NCBI RefSeq assembly: GCF_000812865.1
Contig: NZ_JSYL01000002.1
Coordinates: 434,001 to 498,000, forward strand
Origin: Kaistella jeonii
Lineage (GTDB): Bacteria; Bacteroidota; Bacteroidia; Flavobacteriales; Weeksellaceae
Length of the DNA: 64,000 bases
Direction of reading: 5' to 3'
The position numbers and the translations under genes are program-made. Shown one piece after another: positions 8,384-18,711 of the stretch. Numbering within the stretch: position 1 is the first letter of the stretch; every line of letters begins with the position of its first letter. The notes beneath the pieces were generated by a model, which did not search any database, was not told the origin of the DNA, and saw nothing but the letters and a program-made list of their open reading frames with translations.

Positions 8384-9193
8384 TTATTTCTTCAATTTAG
8401 TTGTAGGCAACGTCACTTCGCCTGGATCTTTCCAAACACCGTCTTTTTCTGCTCTTTTTTTAATGTTCTGCGCTCTTTTTTCGCTATCAGGATGCGAGCT
8501 CATCATCTTTTGAAAAGAAGTAGCTTTTGCGCTTCCACCCAATAAAGCTAATTTTTTGAAAGCAGTATAAGCTCCAACTACGTTGTAGCCATGCTTTTTC
8601 ATAAAGTCATAAGAATAATCATCGGCCTGACTTTCCTGTTTCTTGCTGTGTTTAGCATCTAAAATACTGTTGGCAAATTCACCCAACTGGCTTTGACTCA
8701 ATGCTTCAATTTTTCCGGATGATGCAGAAGCAGCATCCATCGCAGCGGCACGAAGATAAGCGCTCTTCACAGCATCTTTTGAATCTTCATTTTTTACGTG
8801 ACCAATTTCGTGACCGATGATCGCCAATAATTCGTCGTCAGTCATGATATCCATAAGGGAAGAAAATACCCTAACACTTCCATCAGCACAAGCAAAAGCG
8901 TTGATATCTGAAACTAAATAAACTTTGTAATTTAAAGGAAGACCATCTTCATTTTGATGTTTTGCGAATAACTTTTTCAAGCGGATCGAGTAAGGATCTT
9001 TCGCTCCCGCCACTTTATTATGAGTGTCCATGTAGGCAACTCCTTCTTTCGCTAATTTTTGAGCATCAGCATTAGAAAATGAAAGTGCGCTTACTCCTTT
9101 TGAAGCAGCTTTAGTCATTTTCCCCAGGTTGATCTGAGCACTTACACTTAAAGTTGCTGCAACTAAAAATACAGTAGATAAAATTTTTTTCAT
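8384..9193 (-). CDS. M48-family zinc metalloprotease, exported
   Basis: 269 residues. An N-terminal signal peptide (about 1-20, ending SVSAQ) has no lipobox cysteine, so the product is probably periplasmic or outer-membrane associated. The zinc site is intact: HEIGH at 128-132, with a third ligand Glu187 in QESQADDYS, the usual M48 arrangement. Relatives such as BepA and LoiP (YggG) degrade or assist folding of envelope proteins. Monocistronic: its own terminator follows and about 250 bases without a gene separate it from pckA. The upstream gap shows no perfect promoter box, only a partial one (TATTTTTA). Confidence 0.88.
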   Translation of the reverse strand: MKKILSTVFLVAATLSVSAQINLGKMTKAASKGVSALSFSNADAQKLAKEGVAYMDTHNKVAGAKDPYSIRLKKLFAKHQNEDGLPLNYKVYLVSDINAFACADGSVRVFSSLMDIMTDDELLAIIGHEIGHVKNEDSKDAVKSAYLRAAAMDAASASSGKIEALSQSQLGEFANSILDAKHSKKQESQADDYSYDFMKKHGYNVVGAYTAFKKLALLGGSAKATSFQKMMSSHPDSEKRAQNIKKRAEKDGVWKDPGEVTLPTTKLKK

Positions 9194-9392
9194 ATGATTT
9201 TTTTATAATTTAACTTCCAATAAAAATAGGAAAAATTATTGAATTTTTGACCGAATGATGAACTGTTGCGAAAACTTAATGTTAAACTTTGCCGTTTACA
9301 GTTGAATAAAATCTCTACTTAACTGGCCTCTTGACTTTTACAGAAACACTAATTTTTATTTTTGTGAGAATTTTACCTAAAAAGATTTAAAC

Positions 9393-9423
9393 AAAAAATT
9401 CCCTCAGCAAAAAACTGAAGGAA
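9393..9423 (-). terminator. Intrinsic terminator of pckA
   Basis: 9 bp stem (9399-9407 with 9415-9423, one G-T wobble), 7-base loop, and a six-T tract on the minus strand. Located just downstream of the pckA stop. Confidence 0.8.
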
Positions 9424-9447
9424 TCTATATTTTAAAAACGATAACTT

Positions 9448-11052
9448 TTACAATTGTGGTCCTGCTGCAACTAATTTTTTAGCTTCGTCATTATCGCAAT
9501 ACTGCTCGAAGTTTTTGATATAACGTGCTGCCAAATCTTTTGCTTTCACTTCCCATTCAGATGCGTTTGCATAAGTTGATCTTGGATCCAGAATTCCTTC
9601 TGAAACATTTGGTAATGCTGTTGGGATCTCTAAATTCATTACAGGAATTGTAATTTTATCTGCAGTGTCAATTGATCCGTCGATAATTGCATCGATAATT
9701 GCACGAGTATCTTTCAAAGAAATTCTTTTTCCTGTTCCGTTCCAACCGGTGTTAACCAAATAAGCTTTTGCACCATGTTCTTTCATTTTTCCGATTAATG
9801 TTTTTGAATACATTGTTGGGTGCAACGATAAGAAAGCTTCCCCAAAAGCTGGCGAGAATGATGGTTCCGGTTCTGTAATCCCTCTTTCTGTTCCGGCCAA
9901 TTTTGAGGTATATCCGCAAAGGAAATGATATTGCGCCTGATCTTCATTAAGAAGAGAAACTGGAGGCAAAACTCCAAAAGCATCTGCTGATAAATAAACT
10001 ATTTTTTTCGCATGTCCCGCTTTTGAAGGCAAAACAATTTTGTTGATAAAATAGATTGGATAAGAAACTCTAGTATTTTCTGTAATCGACTTATCGGTAT
10101 AATCTGCTTCACCATATTCATTAACTACCACATTTTCCAACAAAGAATCTCTTCTGATCGCATTGAAAATATCGGGTTCTTTATCTTCAGAAAGATCGAT
10201 CACTTTTGCATAACAACCACCTTCAAAATTGAAAACGCCATTGTCGTCCCAACCGTGTTCATCATCACCAATTAAATATCTTTTTGGATCTGCAGAAAGT
10301 GTGGTTTTGCCGGTTCCGGATAAACCGAAAAATAAAGCAACATCGCCGTCTTCACCTACATTTGCAGAACAGTGCATTGAAGCCATTCCTCTTAGTGGAA
10401 GGTAATAATTCATCATAGAGAACATTCCTTTCTTCATTTCGCCACCGTACCAAGTTCCGCCAATAATTTGCATTCTTTGCGTCAAATCAAACATTACAAA
10501 ATTTTCAGAATTTAAACCTTGTTCTTTCCAATTTGGATTGGTTGTTTTAGAACCATTCATAACTATGAAATCAGGCTCTCCAAAAGTTTCTAGTTCAAAG
10601 TTAGAAGGACGGATAAACATGTTGGTAACAAAATGCGCTTGCCAAGCAACTTCCATAATAAAACGAACTTTCAGTCTTGTGTCTGGATTTGTACCACAAA
10701 AGGCATCAACGACATATATTTTTTTCGATGAAGACAACTGCTTCAAAACCAATTTTTTACAACTTTCAAAAATCTCTGCTGTCGTTGGTAAATTCACCTT
10801 TCCGTCCCAATGAATGGTATCTTTGCTTACATCATCTTTTACAATAAAACGATCCTTCGGTGAACGACCTGTAAATACGCCGGTTTTCACAGCAACTGCA
10901 CCAGATTCTGTTATTGCGCCTTTTTCAAAACCTAAGTTTTTAGGAGACATTTCCGCCTTAAACAATTCTTCGTATGTGGGATTGTAAGCTACTTCTTCAT
11001 ATCCTGTGATTCCTAGATTGTGGAGTTGTTGGATGATTTTGATGTTCTTCAT
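9448..11052 (-). CDS. pckA: Phosphoenolpyruvate carboxykinase (ATP)
   Basis: Catalyses oxaloacetate + ATP to phosphoenolpyruvate + CO2 + ADP, the entry step of gluconeogenesis. 534 residues, the usual length for the ATP-dependent form. Visible motifs are TGRSPKDRF (61-69, substrate binding), the kinase-1a loop [11 protein letters not shown] (243-253) and [19 protein letters not shown] (262-280, metal and nucleotide binding). Transcribed alone: a candidate -7 box lies 34 bases upstream of the ATG and a terminator follows the stop. Confidence 0.97.
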   Translation of the reverse strand: MKNIKIIQQLHNLGITGYEEVAYNPTYEELFKAEMSPKNLGFEKGAITESGAVAVKTGVFTGRSPKDRFIVKDDVSKDTIHWDGKVNLPTTAEIFESCKKLVLKQLSSSKKIYVVDAFCGTNPDTRLKVRFIMEVAWQAHFVTNMFIRPSNFELETFGEPDFIVMNGSKTTNPNWKEQGLNSENFVMFDLTQRMQIIGGTWYGGEMKKGMFSMMNYYLPLRGMASMHCSANVGEDGDVALFFGLSGTGKTTLSADPKRYLIGDDEHGWDDNGVFNFEGGCYAKVIDLSEDKEPDIFNAIRRDSLLENVVVNEYGEADYTDKSITENTRVSYPIYFINKIVLPSKAGHAKKIVYLSADAFGVLPPVSLLNEDQAQYHFLCGYTSKLAGTERGITEPEPSFSPAFGEAFLSLHPTMYSKTLIGKMKEHGAKAYLVNTGWNGTGKRISLKDTRAIIDAIIDGSIDTADKITIPVMNLEIPTALPNVSEGILDPRSTYANASEWEVKAKDLAARYIKNFEQYCDNDEAKKLVAAGPQL

Positions 11053-11085
11053 AACGTCTTAATATTTCTGAGTTTTATTATATTG

Positions 11086-11093
11086 CAAAATTA
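11086..11093 (-). promoter_or_regulatory. Candidate -7 promoter box of pckA
   Basis: On the minus strand this reads TAATTTTG, a full match to the Bacteroidota -7 consensus TAnnTTTG, 34 bases before the pckA start codon. No matching -33 TTTG is seen at the expected distance. Confidence 0.5.
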
Positions 11094-11180
11094 ATGATTA
11101 ATGAGCACTAACCATGTTTTAAAAATAATGATATTCATCAGAATCTGCAAGTAATAATTAAAATAAGAACAAATTGATTA

Positions 11181-12086
11181 TCAATCAATTAATTGAGCGT
11201 AGGTAAAAATGGTCGCAAAATCCTTTCCCCGAAAATAGTCTTCGAAACCGGGAAATTTACAACTCATGATAAAATCGCCACCCCAAGCTCCGAGACTTTT
11301 AACAAAAGAAGGGCAGTTTTCGAAATATTTTTCGCTCACTGTTTCGATACCGAGGAAAAGACTGAGTTTTTTTTCGTGAAGATTCATTAATTCAGAAAAA
11401 TCTTCTAAATTTCGCGCTTCAAGAACATCACGCGTAATCTGCGAAAATTCTTGAATCAACTCCAGCGATTTCTCTTTGGACCGATAAAGATTAATTCCTT
11501 CCCGACTGTTTTGTTTTTGGTTCAGATGAATGAAAATCAGATCCTTTTTGAAAGATGGATTGAAATCAACTTTCTGAACTATTCTTTCCGGTAAATTTTG
11601 ATAAACAATTGTAGATCTTTCCTGCGCAACCGCAATGTCATAACCACTTCCACCCAAGCAAGTTTCGTTAAGATTGAAAGCATCAATTTCTGCCCATTGA
11701 GCCAAATTATTCATTAAAGTTGAGCTGCTTCCCAAACCAAAATTAGAAGGAAATTGTAAGTTGGTCGTTATAGCGTAAGATGAATTTTGTTGAAACTGCA
11801 CTTTTGAAAGTTCTTTCACTTTCATTAAAACCTTTAAAATAAATTCCGCAGAATCAGGAATATTCGTGGATACAATTATTTCTTTTTTGTAATCAATTTT
11901 AATTTCCAACCAGGGTTGATGTTGATGAAGAGCGGTCCAGTAAATTAAAGATTCACCGTCCTCAATTTCCTCAAAAAAAAACTCCTGGCCCCATTTTGTT
12001 GGGATAGCAAGAGCTGAAGCGCCGTCGAGAACGACATATTCTGAAGTGAGCAATAATTTTCCCGGTGAAAAAATTCTACCCGCCAT
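11181..12086 (-). CDS. GYDIA-family GHMP kinase
   Basis: 301 residues of the galactokinase/homoserine/mevalonate/phosphomevalonate kinase fold. The N-terminal substrate strand SPGKLLLTSEYVVL (7-20), the ATP loop GLGSSST (117-123) and the signature GYDIA (148-152) are visible; the last defines a Bacteroidota subgroup. The substrate is not known from sequence. A role as a mevalonate-pathway kinase is plausible because flavobacteria make isoprenoids by that route, but this is inference. It starts 3 bases after the fabD stop, so the two form an operon in the order fabD then kinase. Confidence 0.82.
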   Translation of the reverse strand: MAGRIFSPGKLLLTSEYVVLDGASALAIPTKWGQEFFFEEIEDGESLIYWTALHQHQPWLEIKIDYKKEIIVSTNIPDSAEFILKVLMKVKELSKVQFQQNSSYAITTNLQFPSNFGLGSSSTLMNNLAQWAEIDAFNLNETCLGGSGYDIAVAQERSTIVYQNLPERIVQKVDFNPSFKKDLIFIHLNQKQNSREGINLYRSKEKSLELIQEFSQITRDVLEARNLEDFSELMNLHEKKLSLFLGIETVSEKYFENCPSFVKSLGAWGGDFIMSCKFPGFEDYFRGKDFATIFTYAQLID

Positions 12087-12089
12087 TTT

Positions 12090-12965
12090 TTAATTTGCTG
12101 AAGAAGTAGTCACTTCGGAATTGATTTTTTTGATCAAACCCTGTAAAGTTTTTCCAGGACCAACTTCTATAAAATTTGTTGCACCGTCTTTGATCATATT
12201 CTGCACAGATTGTGTCCATTTTACGGGACCTGTCAACTGTTTGATCAAATTCATCTTTATTTCTTCGGGATCCAACACTGCGGTGGTCGTGATATTCTGA
12301 TAAACAGGGATCATCGCTTTCCGGAATTTTGTATTTTGTATTGCAGCCGATAATTTCTCTTGAGCAGGTTGCATTAAGGGAGAATGAAACGCACCATTTA
12401 CAGGAAGCATCAAAGCTCGCTTTGCACCCGCTTCTTTTAATTTTTCACAAGCCATTTCTACAGCGGCAGTTTCGCCGGAAATCACCAATTGTCCGGGACA
12501 GTTATAATTTGCAGGCACAACGATTCCTTCGATCTGTGCACAGATTTCTTCTACTTTTTCATCGGGAAGACCGAGAATCGCTGCCATCGAACTTGGATTA
12601 GCATCACAAGCTTCCTGCATGGCTTTAGCACGAGCAGAAACCAATCGCAAACCATCTTCGAAGGACAAAACGCCATTTGCTACCAAAGCTGAAAATTCTC
12701 CTAAAGAATGTCCTGCTACCATTTCAGCTCCTAAACCGTTAACTGTTTTTAAAACTGCAACAGAATGGATAAAAATGGATGGTTGGGTAACTTCAGTTTT
12801 CTTTAAATCTTCGTCTGTTCCTTTGAACATTAAAGAAACGATATCGAAACCTAAAATTTCATTGGCTGATTCCATTAAATCTTTTACATCTTTCCGGGAA
12901 TCGTATAATTCTTTTCCCATCCCCACAAATTGTGAACCTTGCCCAGGAAATACTAGTGCTTTCAT
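12090..12965 (-). CDS. fabD: Malonyl-CoA:ACP transacylase
   Basis: Loads malonyl groups from CoA onto acyl carrier protein for fatty acid synthesis in the cytoplasm. 291 residues. GQGSQ (8-12), the nucleophile elbow GHSLG with Ser87 (85-89) and the catalytic His194 in NGAFHSP are present. ATG start. The downstream GHMP kinase follows after 3 bases. The upstream gap contains a one-mismatch -7 box (CAAATTTT at 13052-13059 on the plus strand). Confidence 0.96.
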   Translation of the reverse strand: MKALVFPGQGSQFVGMGKELYDSRKDVKDLMESANEILGFDIVSLMFKGTDEDLKKTEVTQPSIFIHSVAVLKTVNGLGAEMVAGHSLGEFSALVANGVLSFEDGLRLVSARAKAMQEACDANPSSMAAILGLPDEKVEEICAQIEGIVVPANYNCPGQLVISGETAAVEMACEKLKEAGAKRALMLPVNGAFHSPLMQPAQEKLSAAIQNTKFRKAMIPVYQNITTTAVLDPEEIKMNLIKQLTGPVKWTQSVQNMIKDGATNFIEVGPGKTLQGLIKKINSEVTTSSAN

Positions 12966-13080
12966 ATCTATTTTTTAGAACAGTTTAATTTTTCGGGCGA
13001 CAGAATAATTTTCCGTTCATCCCTGAATGCTTTATTCAGTAATAAATACTGCAAATTTTAAAGCATCATTTCGATAAAAT

Positions 13081-15054
13081 TTAATTAGGAACTAATCGCA
13101 CAACGCGGTATCCTTTGTTGACATAAGCGCCAGATTTGGTTTTTTCAAATTCGAATTTAGTTGCTAACTGCGTCTGCACTTTATTCATCTGTTTGAAAAT
13201 TTCACCCTTTTTATTTTCGCGGCTTAACATATCATTTACAACATCAAAACCGATCACCGCATATTTAGAAGGAGTTTTGCAGTATTTCTTTTTAAAATCC
13301 GCTAAAATTTCTTTCTCGAAATCGCCGTCAGTGTTGATCTTTCTATCCATTAAATAAACCAAATTCGCCTGACTGAGTTCATCTACTTTCTTCTCAAAAA
13401 CCGGAGAATAAGACATGCTAAAGGCTTTTAAATTTTCAACTTCTTTGGATAAAGCGATCATTTTATTTGCAAAAGCATCTCCGGCAGAATCGCTGTCATC
13501 AACCAAAATTGCAATTACAGGAGCACTTTTGCCCGTCATCATATTTTTATCCAACTGAATATCCTGCGAAGAATTTACCATTACGACTACAGAATTCTTT
13601 AATTCCTTCTCAAGTCTGTTTTTCAAATAAGTCGCTTTGCTTTTGTCAGCATCGGCAACGATATATATTTTTTGATCGGAGTAAACATCTTTCACTTCCT
13701 TTACAATACGGTCTGAATAAACCGCATCATTGGTCTCAACAAGGATTAAATTATCATATTTCAGTAACTCATCAGAATTTGCAAAAGGCGCAACGACAGG
13801 AATCTTCGTGTCTTTTACATAGTCCAAAACCTGTAAAACGCTTGACTTAAAAAATGGACCAATGATTAGATCGGTATTTTTCGCATTGATTTGAACTAAA
13901 GAATTTTTGAAACTGGCTTCGTTGCCCGCATCAATCACTATCACATCTAATTTCTGACCTTTCGCTGCATTCCTTTCAATAGCCAATTTAGCACCTGCAA
14001 GAAAATCAAGAGACATCGTTCTGTATTTTGAATCATTGGTATCAAAACCAAATGGCAACATAATTACCACATTTAGCATGTCGCCAGATTTTTTAATGTA
14101 CGCGGCACTTAACTTTTTGATTTTCAAAACCATTCCTGATTTCAATCCTTGAGAAAGGTTCGGATTCAGTGTTAATAAATCATCCAGCGTGATTCCGAAT
14201 TTATTTAAGATCCCGAAAACTGTATCTCCGTTTGCAACAGTATAAGTCACATAATCATCGGAAGAAGAAATATCAGAATACGTATTTGTAGAAACTGGAT
14301 TTGAAACTTCAGTCGTTTTTGGTTCACTGGATACAACAGCAGCAACTGTTTTGCTTCCTCCTTTAATTTTAATGAATTCGCCCGGCTGTAAACCTTTCGC
14401 TTCCAAACCTGGGTTCAATGCAAAGAGATCAGCTTGTGAAAGATTGAACTTTCGGCTTAATTTATAGTAATTGTCTTTCGCCTGAATTTCGTAAGAATCT
14501 TCATTTGAAACTTGAGCAACTTTTTCTTTCTCTACTAGAATTTCTGGTTTTACAGGAGTTTGAGTTTTTTTCGCAACTTCAGTTTTCACTTCTATTGGCG
14601 ATACAGCAACAGCTTGATTTCCACCAAACTTTTTAATACTTTCTGCTGGTAAAGTTACTTCATCACCAATTTTCATGTGCGAATCTAGTTCTGGATTGAG
14701 TCTTCTTAGCTCCGTTTCTGAAATTTGATACTGTTTCGTAATTCCGTAAATCGTCTGTTTCGGTTGAAGAACAATTTTACCTAGTTTCCCACTTGCAGAA
14801 GAAGGAGTCAAAACCACTTTTTCTGTTGAGGCTGCTTTTTCAGTCTTACCACTTTTACTGATGACTAAAACTTCGCCCAGCGCAAGATTTCCCCCTTTTA
14901 CTTTTGGATTCAGCATCACCAATTCATCCATGGTCATGCCATATCTCTTAGAAATATTATAGGGATTATCGCCCTTCACAACGGTATGCGTTTTTTGAGC
15001 ATAGACCGCTGATAAAGCGATTAAACTGGAGAATATGAAAAGTTTTTTGATCAT
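13081..15054 (-). CDS. Four-LysM protein with a periplasmic-binding-protein-like domain
   Basis: 657 residues, exported (signal peptide 1-20 ending AVYAQ). Four LysM modules are visible at about 22-66, 93-136, 187-231 and 269-313. Each carries the GDxxxxI..(F/Y)..(t)xxxLxxLNP pattern and should bind peptidoglycan glycan strands. Residues about 325-655 resemble a type I periplasmic-binding (LivK-like) fold: VVIMLPFG, DVIVIDAGN, DLIIGPFF. No catalytic domain is seen. I infer an envelope protein that anchors to the wall and presents a ligand-binding or scaffold domain. A candidate promoter box lies 20 bases upstream. It lies just downstream of bshC on the same strand, but with its own promoter. 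Confidence 0.8.
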   Translation of the reverse strand: MIKKLFIFSSLIALSAVYAQKTHTVVKGDNPYNISKRYGMTMDELVMLNPKVKGGNLALGEVLVISKSGKTEKAASTEKVVLTPSSASGKLGKIVLQPKQTIYGITKQYQISETELRRLNPELDSHMKIGDEVTLPAESIKKFGGNQAVAVSPIEVKTEVAKKTQTPVKPEILVEKEKVAQVSNEDSYEIQAKDNYYKLSRKFNLSQADLFALNPGLEAKGLQPGEFIKIKGGSKTVAAVVSSEPKTTEVSNPVSTNTYSDISSSDDYVTYTVANGDTVFGILNKFGITLDDLLTLNPNLSQGLKSGMVLKIKKLSAAYIKKSGDMLNVVIMLPFGFDTNDSKYRTMSLDFLAGAKLAIERNAAKGQKLDVIVIDAGNEASFKNSLVQINAKNTDLIIGPFFKSSVLQVLDYVKDTKIPVVAPFANSDELLKYDNLILVETNDAVYSDRIVKEVKDVYSDQKIYIVADADKSKATYLKNRLEKELKNSVVVMVNSSQDIQLDKNMMTGKSAPVIAILVDDSDSAGDAFANKMIALSKEVENLKAFSMSYSPVFEKKVDELSQANLVYLMDRKINTDGDFEKEILADFKKKYCKTPSKYAVIGFDVVNDMLSRENKKGEIFKQMNKVQTQLATKFEFEKTKSGAYVNKGYRVVRLVPN

Positions 15055-15073
15055 GTTTTATAGTAAATAATTA

Positions 15074-15081
15074 CAAAAATA
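15074..15081 (-). promoter_or_regulatory. Candidate -7 promoter box of the LysM gene
   Basis: Minus-strand TATTTTTG, a full match to TAnnTTTG, 20 bases upstream of the ATG. A T-rich -33 region lies about 20 bases further up but has no exact TTTG. The site lies between the bshC stop and the LysM gene start. Confidence 0.45.
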
Positions 15082-15092
15082 GTGCTTTAAAA

Positions 15093-16679
15093 TTAAATGG
15101 TAAAAATAATTAATTCCGAATTTTGCACGTCGATTCCATCATAACAATTTTGAAGCCATTCCTTTCCGAAATCTGCATAGAAAACAGAAAAATTATAAGA
15201 TCTTTCCTGCCAGATTTTGCCCGGATGAATTTTTAAAAATAAATTTTCCAGCCTTTCAAGTTTTTCATTTTGCTTGATTTTCTCAGCGCGCAACAATCTT
15301 TTTTTCATTCGGTCAAATGATTTTAACTGTCGCGTTTTTTCTGCCCGAACCAAATTCCCAAAAGTTTTATCTGTTAAATTCGCACTTGCAGCCAAATCCT
15401 CAAAATGCTTTTCAAGAAAAGATTCATCTTTATTTAAAAGTGGAAGAATTTGATTGTTCTCCAGCAGAATTTCATTGGTAACGCTTGCAAAATTCCGAAA
15501 GAAGTCTTTAATTTCTAAACCGAAGTTCTTCGTTTTATCTAAAGTTTTCTCAGCTAAAAAGAGCATCGAATTTCTTGGGATCAAAATTGGAAAAGGCGTT
15601 TCGATTTTAGAAAAGTAATTTTTCAATTCTAACCAATACATGATTTCAGCATTTCCACCGATATAGGCGAGATTGGGCAAAATTGTTTCCTGATAAACAG
15701 GTCGCATTAAAGCGTTCGGACTAAATCTTTCCGGATGATTTTCCAGTTCTGCTAAAATTTCTTCCTGTGTAAAGGAATTATCGGTGTCAACAATATGAAA
15801 TTGACCGTCAACAAATTCAATTCTATTTCGAGTTTCGGTGAGATAAAACAAATTAATTTCCCGCGGGTTGACCTGTACTTTTCCGTAATTTTCTGTTAGA
15901 TAAGCTACGGTTTCTTTCGTGGTCTCAATTAAATCCTGTTGAAGCAATTCATTTTTAAAAATCGCTTTCATCTCAGTCTTTAACAACGTGTTATCGCCAT
16001 CTAGAATCAATAAACCGTAATCTGCAAACAATTCCTGCACCAGAATTCTCGTTGCCTGAGAAAGAGAATTTCCTTTTTTGTAGGCTCTTTTCAAAAGCAA
16101 GATCAATTCAGTTCCAAAAACAGAATCTTTAAATTCATTCTCAAATTCCGAAATAAAGAAATCGTCTTCAAAAACTATATTTCCTACGACGCCGCCAGCT
16201 TTTGCCTGCGTTTCGTAGTAATGATTTTCCGTCTTAAAATGGTTGATCTCTTCAAAATCATGATCTTCAGAAGCCATCCAAAAAATTGGAAACGTTTTTC
16301 TTTTCGGAAATTTTTCATTTAAAAATTCCGCCAGTTTGATGGTTTGCAAAATTTTATAAATAAAGAAAACGGGACCGGAAAATAGATTTAACTGATGACC
16401 GGTTGTCACAGTAAAAGTATTTTCTTCCTGAATCAATTTTAAATTCAATTCCTGTTTTTCAGATAACTGAAATCCTGAATGTTGTTCTTGTAAAACCTCT
16501 GATAGAACCTTTCTATTTTCTACTGAAAAAGACTGGTCCTTTAATTGAAACTGTTTTTCAATATTTTTTAAATCAAAAGTACTTTCTTCAAAACCTGGGA
16601 TTTTCTGCAATAGAAAATCTTTGATGAGTACTGGAATACTTTCAATGTCTAAAAAGGAAATGTTTGCAATTTTTTTCAA
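15093..16679 (-). CDS. bshC: Bacillithiol synthase (cysteine-adding enzyme) BshC
   Basis: Adds cysteine to glucosaminyl-malate, the last step of bacillithiol synthesis; bacillithiol is the main low-molecular-weight thiol in many Firmicutes and Bacteroidota. About 528 residues, the usual length. The family signature TGHQLNLFSGPVFFIYK (about 92-108) and FPIFWMASEDHDFEE are clear, and a C-terminal coiled-coil region follows. No ATG is available near the N-terminus. The TTG at 16679 gives the typical start KKIANISFLDIES; another TTG at 16703 would overlap the upstream porin gene and is less likely. bshA and bshB are not in the window. Confidence 0.9.
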   Translation of the reverse strand: MKKIANISFLDIESIPVLIKDFLLQKIPGFEESTFDLKNIEKQFQLKDQSFSVENRKVLSEVLQEQHSGFQLSEKQELNLKLIQEENTFTVTTGHQLNLFSGPVFFIYKILQTIKLAEFLNEKFPKRKTFPIFWMASEDHDFEEINHFKTENHYYETQAKAGGVVGNIVFEDDFFISEFENEFKDSVFGTELILLLKRAYKKGNSLSQATRILVQELFADYGLLILDGDNTLLKTEMKAIFKNELLQQDLIETTKETVAYLTENYGKVQVNPREINLFYLTETRNRIEFVDGQFHIVDTDNSFTQEEILAELENHPERFSPNALMRPVYQETILPNLAYIGGNAEIMYWLELKNYFSKIETPFPILIPRNSMLFLAEKTLDKTKNFGLEIKDFFRNFASVTNEILLENNQILPLLNKDESFLEKHFEDLAASANLTDKTFGNLVRAEKTRQLKSFDRMKKRLLRAEKIKQNEKLERLENLFLKIHPGKIWQERSYNFSVFYADFGKEWLQNCYDGIDVQNSELIIFTI

Positions 16680-16684
16680 AATAA

Positions 16685-18613
16685 TTAAGAGAATAAATAC
16701 CAAACTATTCCAATGTTTACGCGGAAATCGTAGATAGGATAATTGGGTGCGGTGAAAGATTTGTTCTTCATGAAAGTAGTGTTCAAATGTTGTGCCTCTA
16801 TAAAAAAGAACATTCGCTTCACTTTCATATTAAAATAAACATCGGCAATCGGCTGACCACCAATATCATAAGAATTCGAATTAAGCAATATAAACTCATT
16901 CAGAATCGGGAAATATTCTCGGGACGCAAATTTGGTAAAATAATACACTTTTACACCAGCTTGAATTTCTGCAGCTTTCTTAAAGGCTTTGGTTTGATAA
17001 AAGAGGTTGGCTCTACCGATAAAATTGGGCATCGGTAAAAGATTTTTATTATTGATGGCACTTTGAAAAAGCACTTTTGGATTCAAATGAAATTTACCGT
17101 AAGAAAAAGTCGCTTCCCCACCGATCTGGGAAATATTGAGCGACGCATTACTTTGTCGCGGAAGTGCATTTGCATCGAGATAGGTATAATTATCGATGCG
17201 GAAATAGTTTGCGGAAAGCTTGCTTTGAAACCATTTTAAATTGACGTCTCCACCAATCTGAGTTGTCGTTTCATTTTTTGGATTCTCCAGATAAAAATTA
17301 TATTTTCTGTAAACAGACGGATTCATCAACAAGTTAAAACTTGGCGAGGCACTTTGAAAATTCACTTTCGCATTGACGAAATAATCTTTGATAGGTTCAA
17401 ATTTCAGTAAATTCTGAGAACGGATATAACTTCCGAAAGCTTTACCACTGGAAATTTCGAGGTTTGAATTGACTTCTACTTTATCCCATAATTTAACTAA
17501 TAAATTTCCGACGGCGCCGACTCGATTTTCAGAAAGTTCTTGCGGAATATTTAAGTAAGCCGGTAAAGCGTCTCCAATCCCCAGTTTAATTATTTGATAA
17601 CGAACACCTGCATCAAGTTTGAAATTTTCTTTATCAAAAAGAACACTTACGGTATTGCTGAGATTTTCGGAATATTTTTTTGAAGAGTACGGATAATCGA
17701 TTAAATCTGACTGACTGTTAAAATAATAAGGTTCGAGGGAATTTTGGGTGTAGTAATATTTATTTCCCTGATGAAAAATGGTATGCCGAATTTTAAACGG
17801 GAATTTCTCCGAGGCAAACGGTCGGAATTGCTGACTGAAATAATATCTTCGGTAAGCAAAGCGCGAATCTGAGGTTGTAAGATTAACGGGTAGATTTAGA
17901 CGGTTGTTAAAATTACTGCTGCCATTGAGAAAAAGATCAATATCTGAAACACCACCATTTTCCTGATTGTTTATATTTTGATGAATATAATGGGCGTAAG
18001 CTTCATACTTTTTGTTTTCCGAAAGATAATGTCCGGAAAAGATCACGTTGTTGCTCGATGCAAGTGAATACTGATAAAAACCGAGAGAACGAAGTCCCAT
18101 ATATTCTACGGCAAAGTTAAAATTCTTACCAACATTCTGGGTATAGGTCGTCTGTAAAGTGGCACCACTGCTGTAAGCATTATGATAAATAAAACTTGTG
18201 GTTGGGGTTTTCACATCGTAATATTTAATATCGTTGATGCCCAAAATAAAAGAAGACTTTCTGGTCGGAAGTAGGGAAAGATTTTGTTCTGTATTGACCT
18301 CAAAAACTAGATCCTGAAATCCTGATCCCGTATTGCCAAACTGAATTTTACCGAAATTATCTCTATTATTATATTGGGAAAAGATAAATGTTTTATCGGG
18401 CGTGAAAGCGGTATCGAATATTTTCTTTTCGGAGAACTGGGTTTTAAAGGTGTAATCGTAAATCGTCGGTTTAAAGATCTGGAGAGAATCTTTTTTTCCC
18501 GAATCGATGACTAGAGTATCTTGAGGTTTAACTCTGTTGGAATCGGTCTTGTTCAGGACCTGCGCCTTGAAAAAATAACCGCAGAATAAAAGACAAAGAA
18601 GGATATATTTCAT
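16685..18613 (-). CDS. Putative porin, outer-membrane beta-barrel
   Basis: 642 residues from the preferred start at 18613, which begins a clear signal peptide (MKYILLCLLFCGYFFKAQ). The frame extends to an ATG at 18694, but that adds a basic non-signal stretch. The rest alternates polar and hydrophobic residues with many aromatic strand ends and finishes with FRVNIGIVWYLFS, a terminal aromatic typical of outer-membrane barrels. It resembles the Bacteroidota 'putative porin' family. Cargo unknown. It ends 5 bases before bshC, so transcription may run through into bshC. Confidence 0.72.
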   Translation of the reverse strand: MKYILLCLLFCGYFFKAQVLNKTDSNRVKPQDTLVIDSGKKDSLQIFKPTIYDYTFKTQFSEKKIFDTAFTPDKTFIFSQYNNRDNFGKIQFGNTGSGFQDLVFEVNTEQNLSLLPTRKSSFILGINDIKYYDVKTPTTSFIYHNAYSSGATLQTTYTQNVGKNFNFAVEYMGLRSLGFYQYSLASSNNVIFSGHYLSENKKYEAYAHYIHQNINNQENGGVSDIDLFLNGSSNFNNRLNLPVNLTTSDSRFAYRRYYFSQQFRPFASEKFPFKIRHTIFHQGNKYYYTQNSLEPYYFNSQSDLIDYPYSSKKYSENLSNTVSVLFDKENFKLDAGVRYQIIKLGIGDALPAYLNIPQELSENRVGAVGNLLVKLWDKVEVNSNLEISSGKAFGSYIRSQNLLKFEPIKDYFVNAKVNFQSASPSFNLLMNPSVYRKYNFYLENPKNETTTQIGGDVNLKWFQSKLSANYFRIDNYTYLDANALPRQSNASLNISQIGGEATFSYGKFHLNPKVLFQSAINNKNLLPMPNFIGRANLFYQTKAFKKAAEIQAGVKVYYFTKFASREYFPILNEFILLNSNSYDIGGQPIADVYFNMKVKRMFFFIEAQHLNTTFMKNKSFTAPNYPIYDFRVNIGIVWYLFS

Positions 18614-18711
18614 CGGTTGAATGCTCGTTTTTTTTTGGTCTGATGGAACGCCTTTAATTTTCAGTTTATAATACGATCGATGTTTGCGTTTCATTAATTT
18701 ACTTTGGAGTA

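Noticed and set aside
11160..11185. Possible terminator after the GHMP kinase gene
   Set aside because: Only a 5 bp A/T stem overlapping the stop codon and no real T tract.
13024..13052. Two small hairpins upstream of fabD (CTGAATGCTTTATTCAG and CAGTAATAAATACTG)
   Set aside because: Short stems of 5-6 bp in AT-rich DNA without a T run; not enough to call a terminator or an operator.
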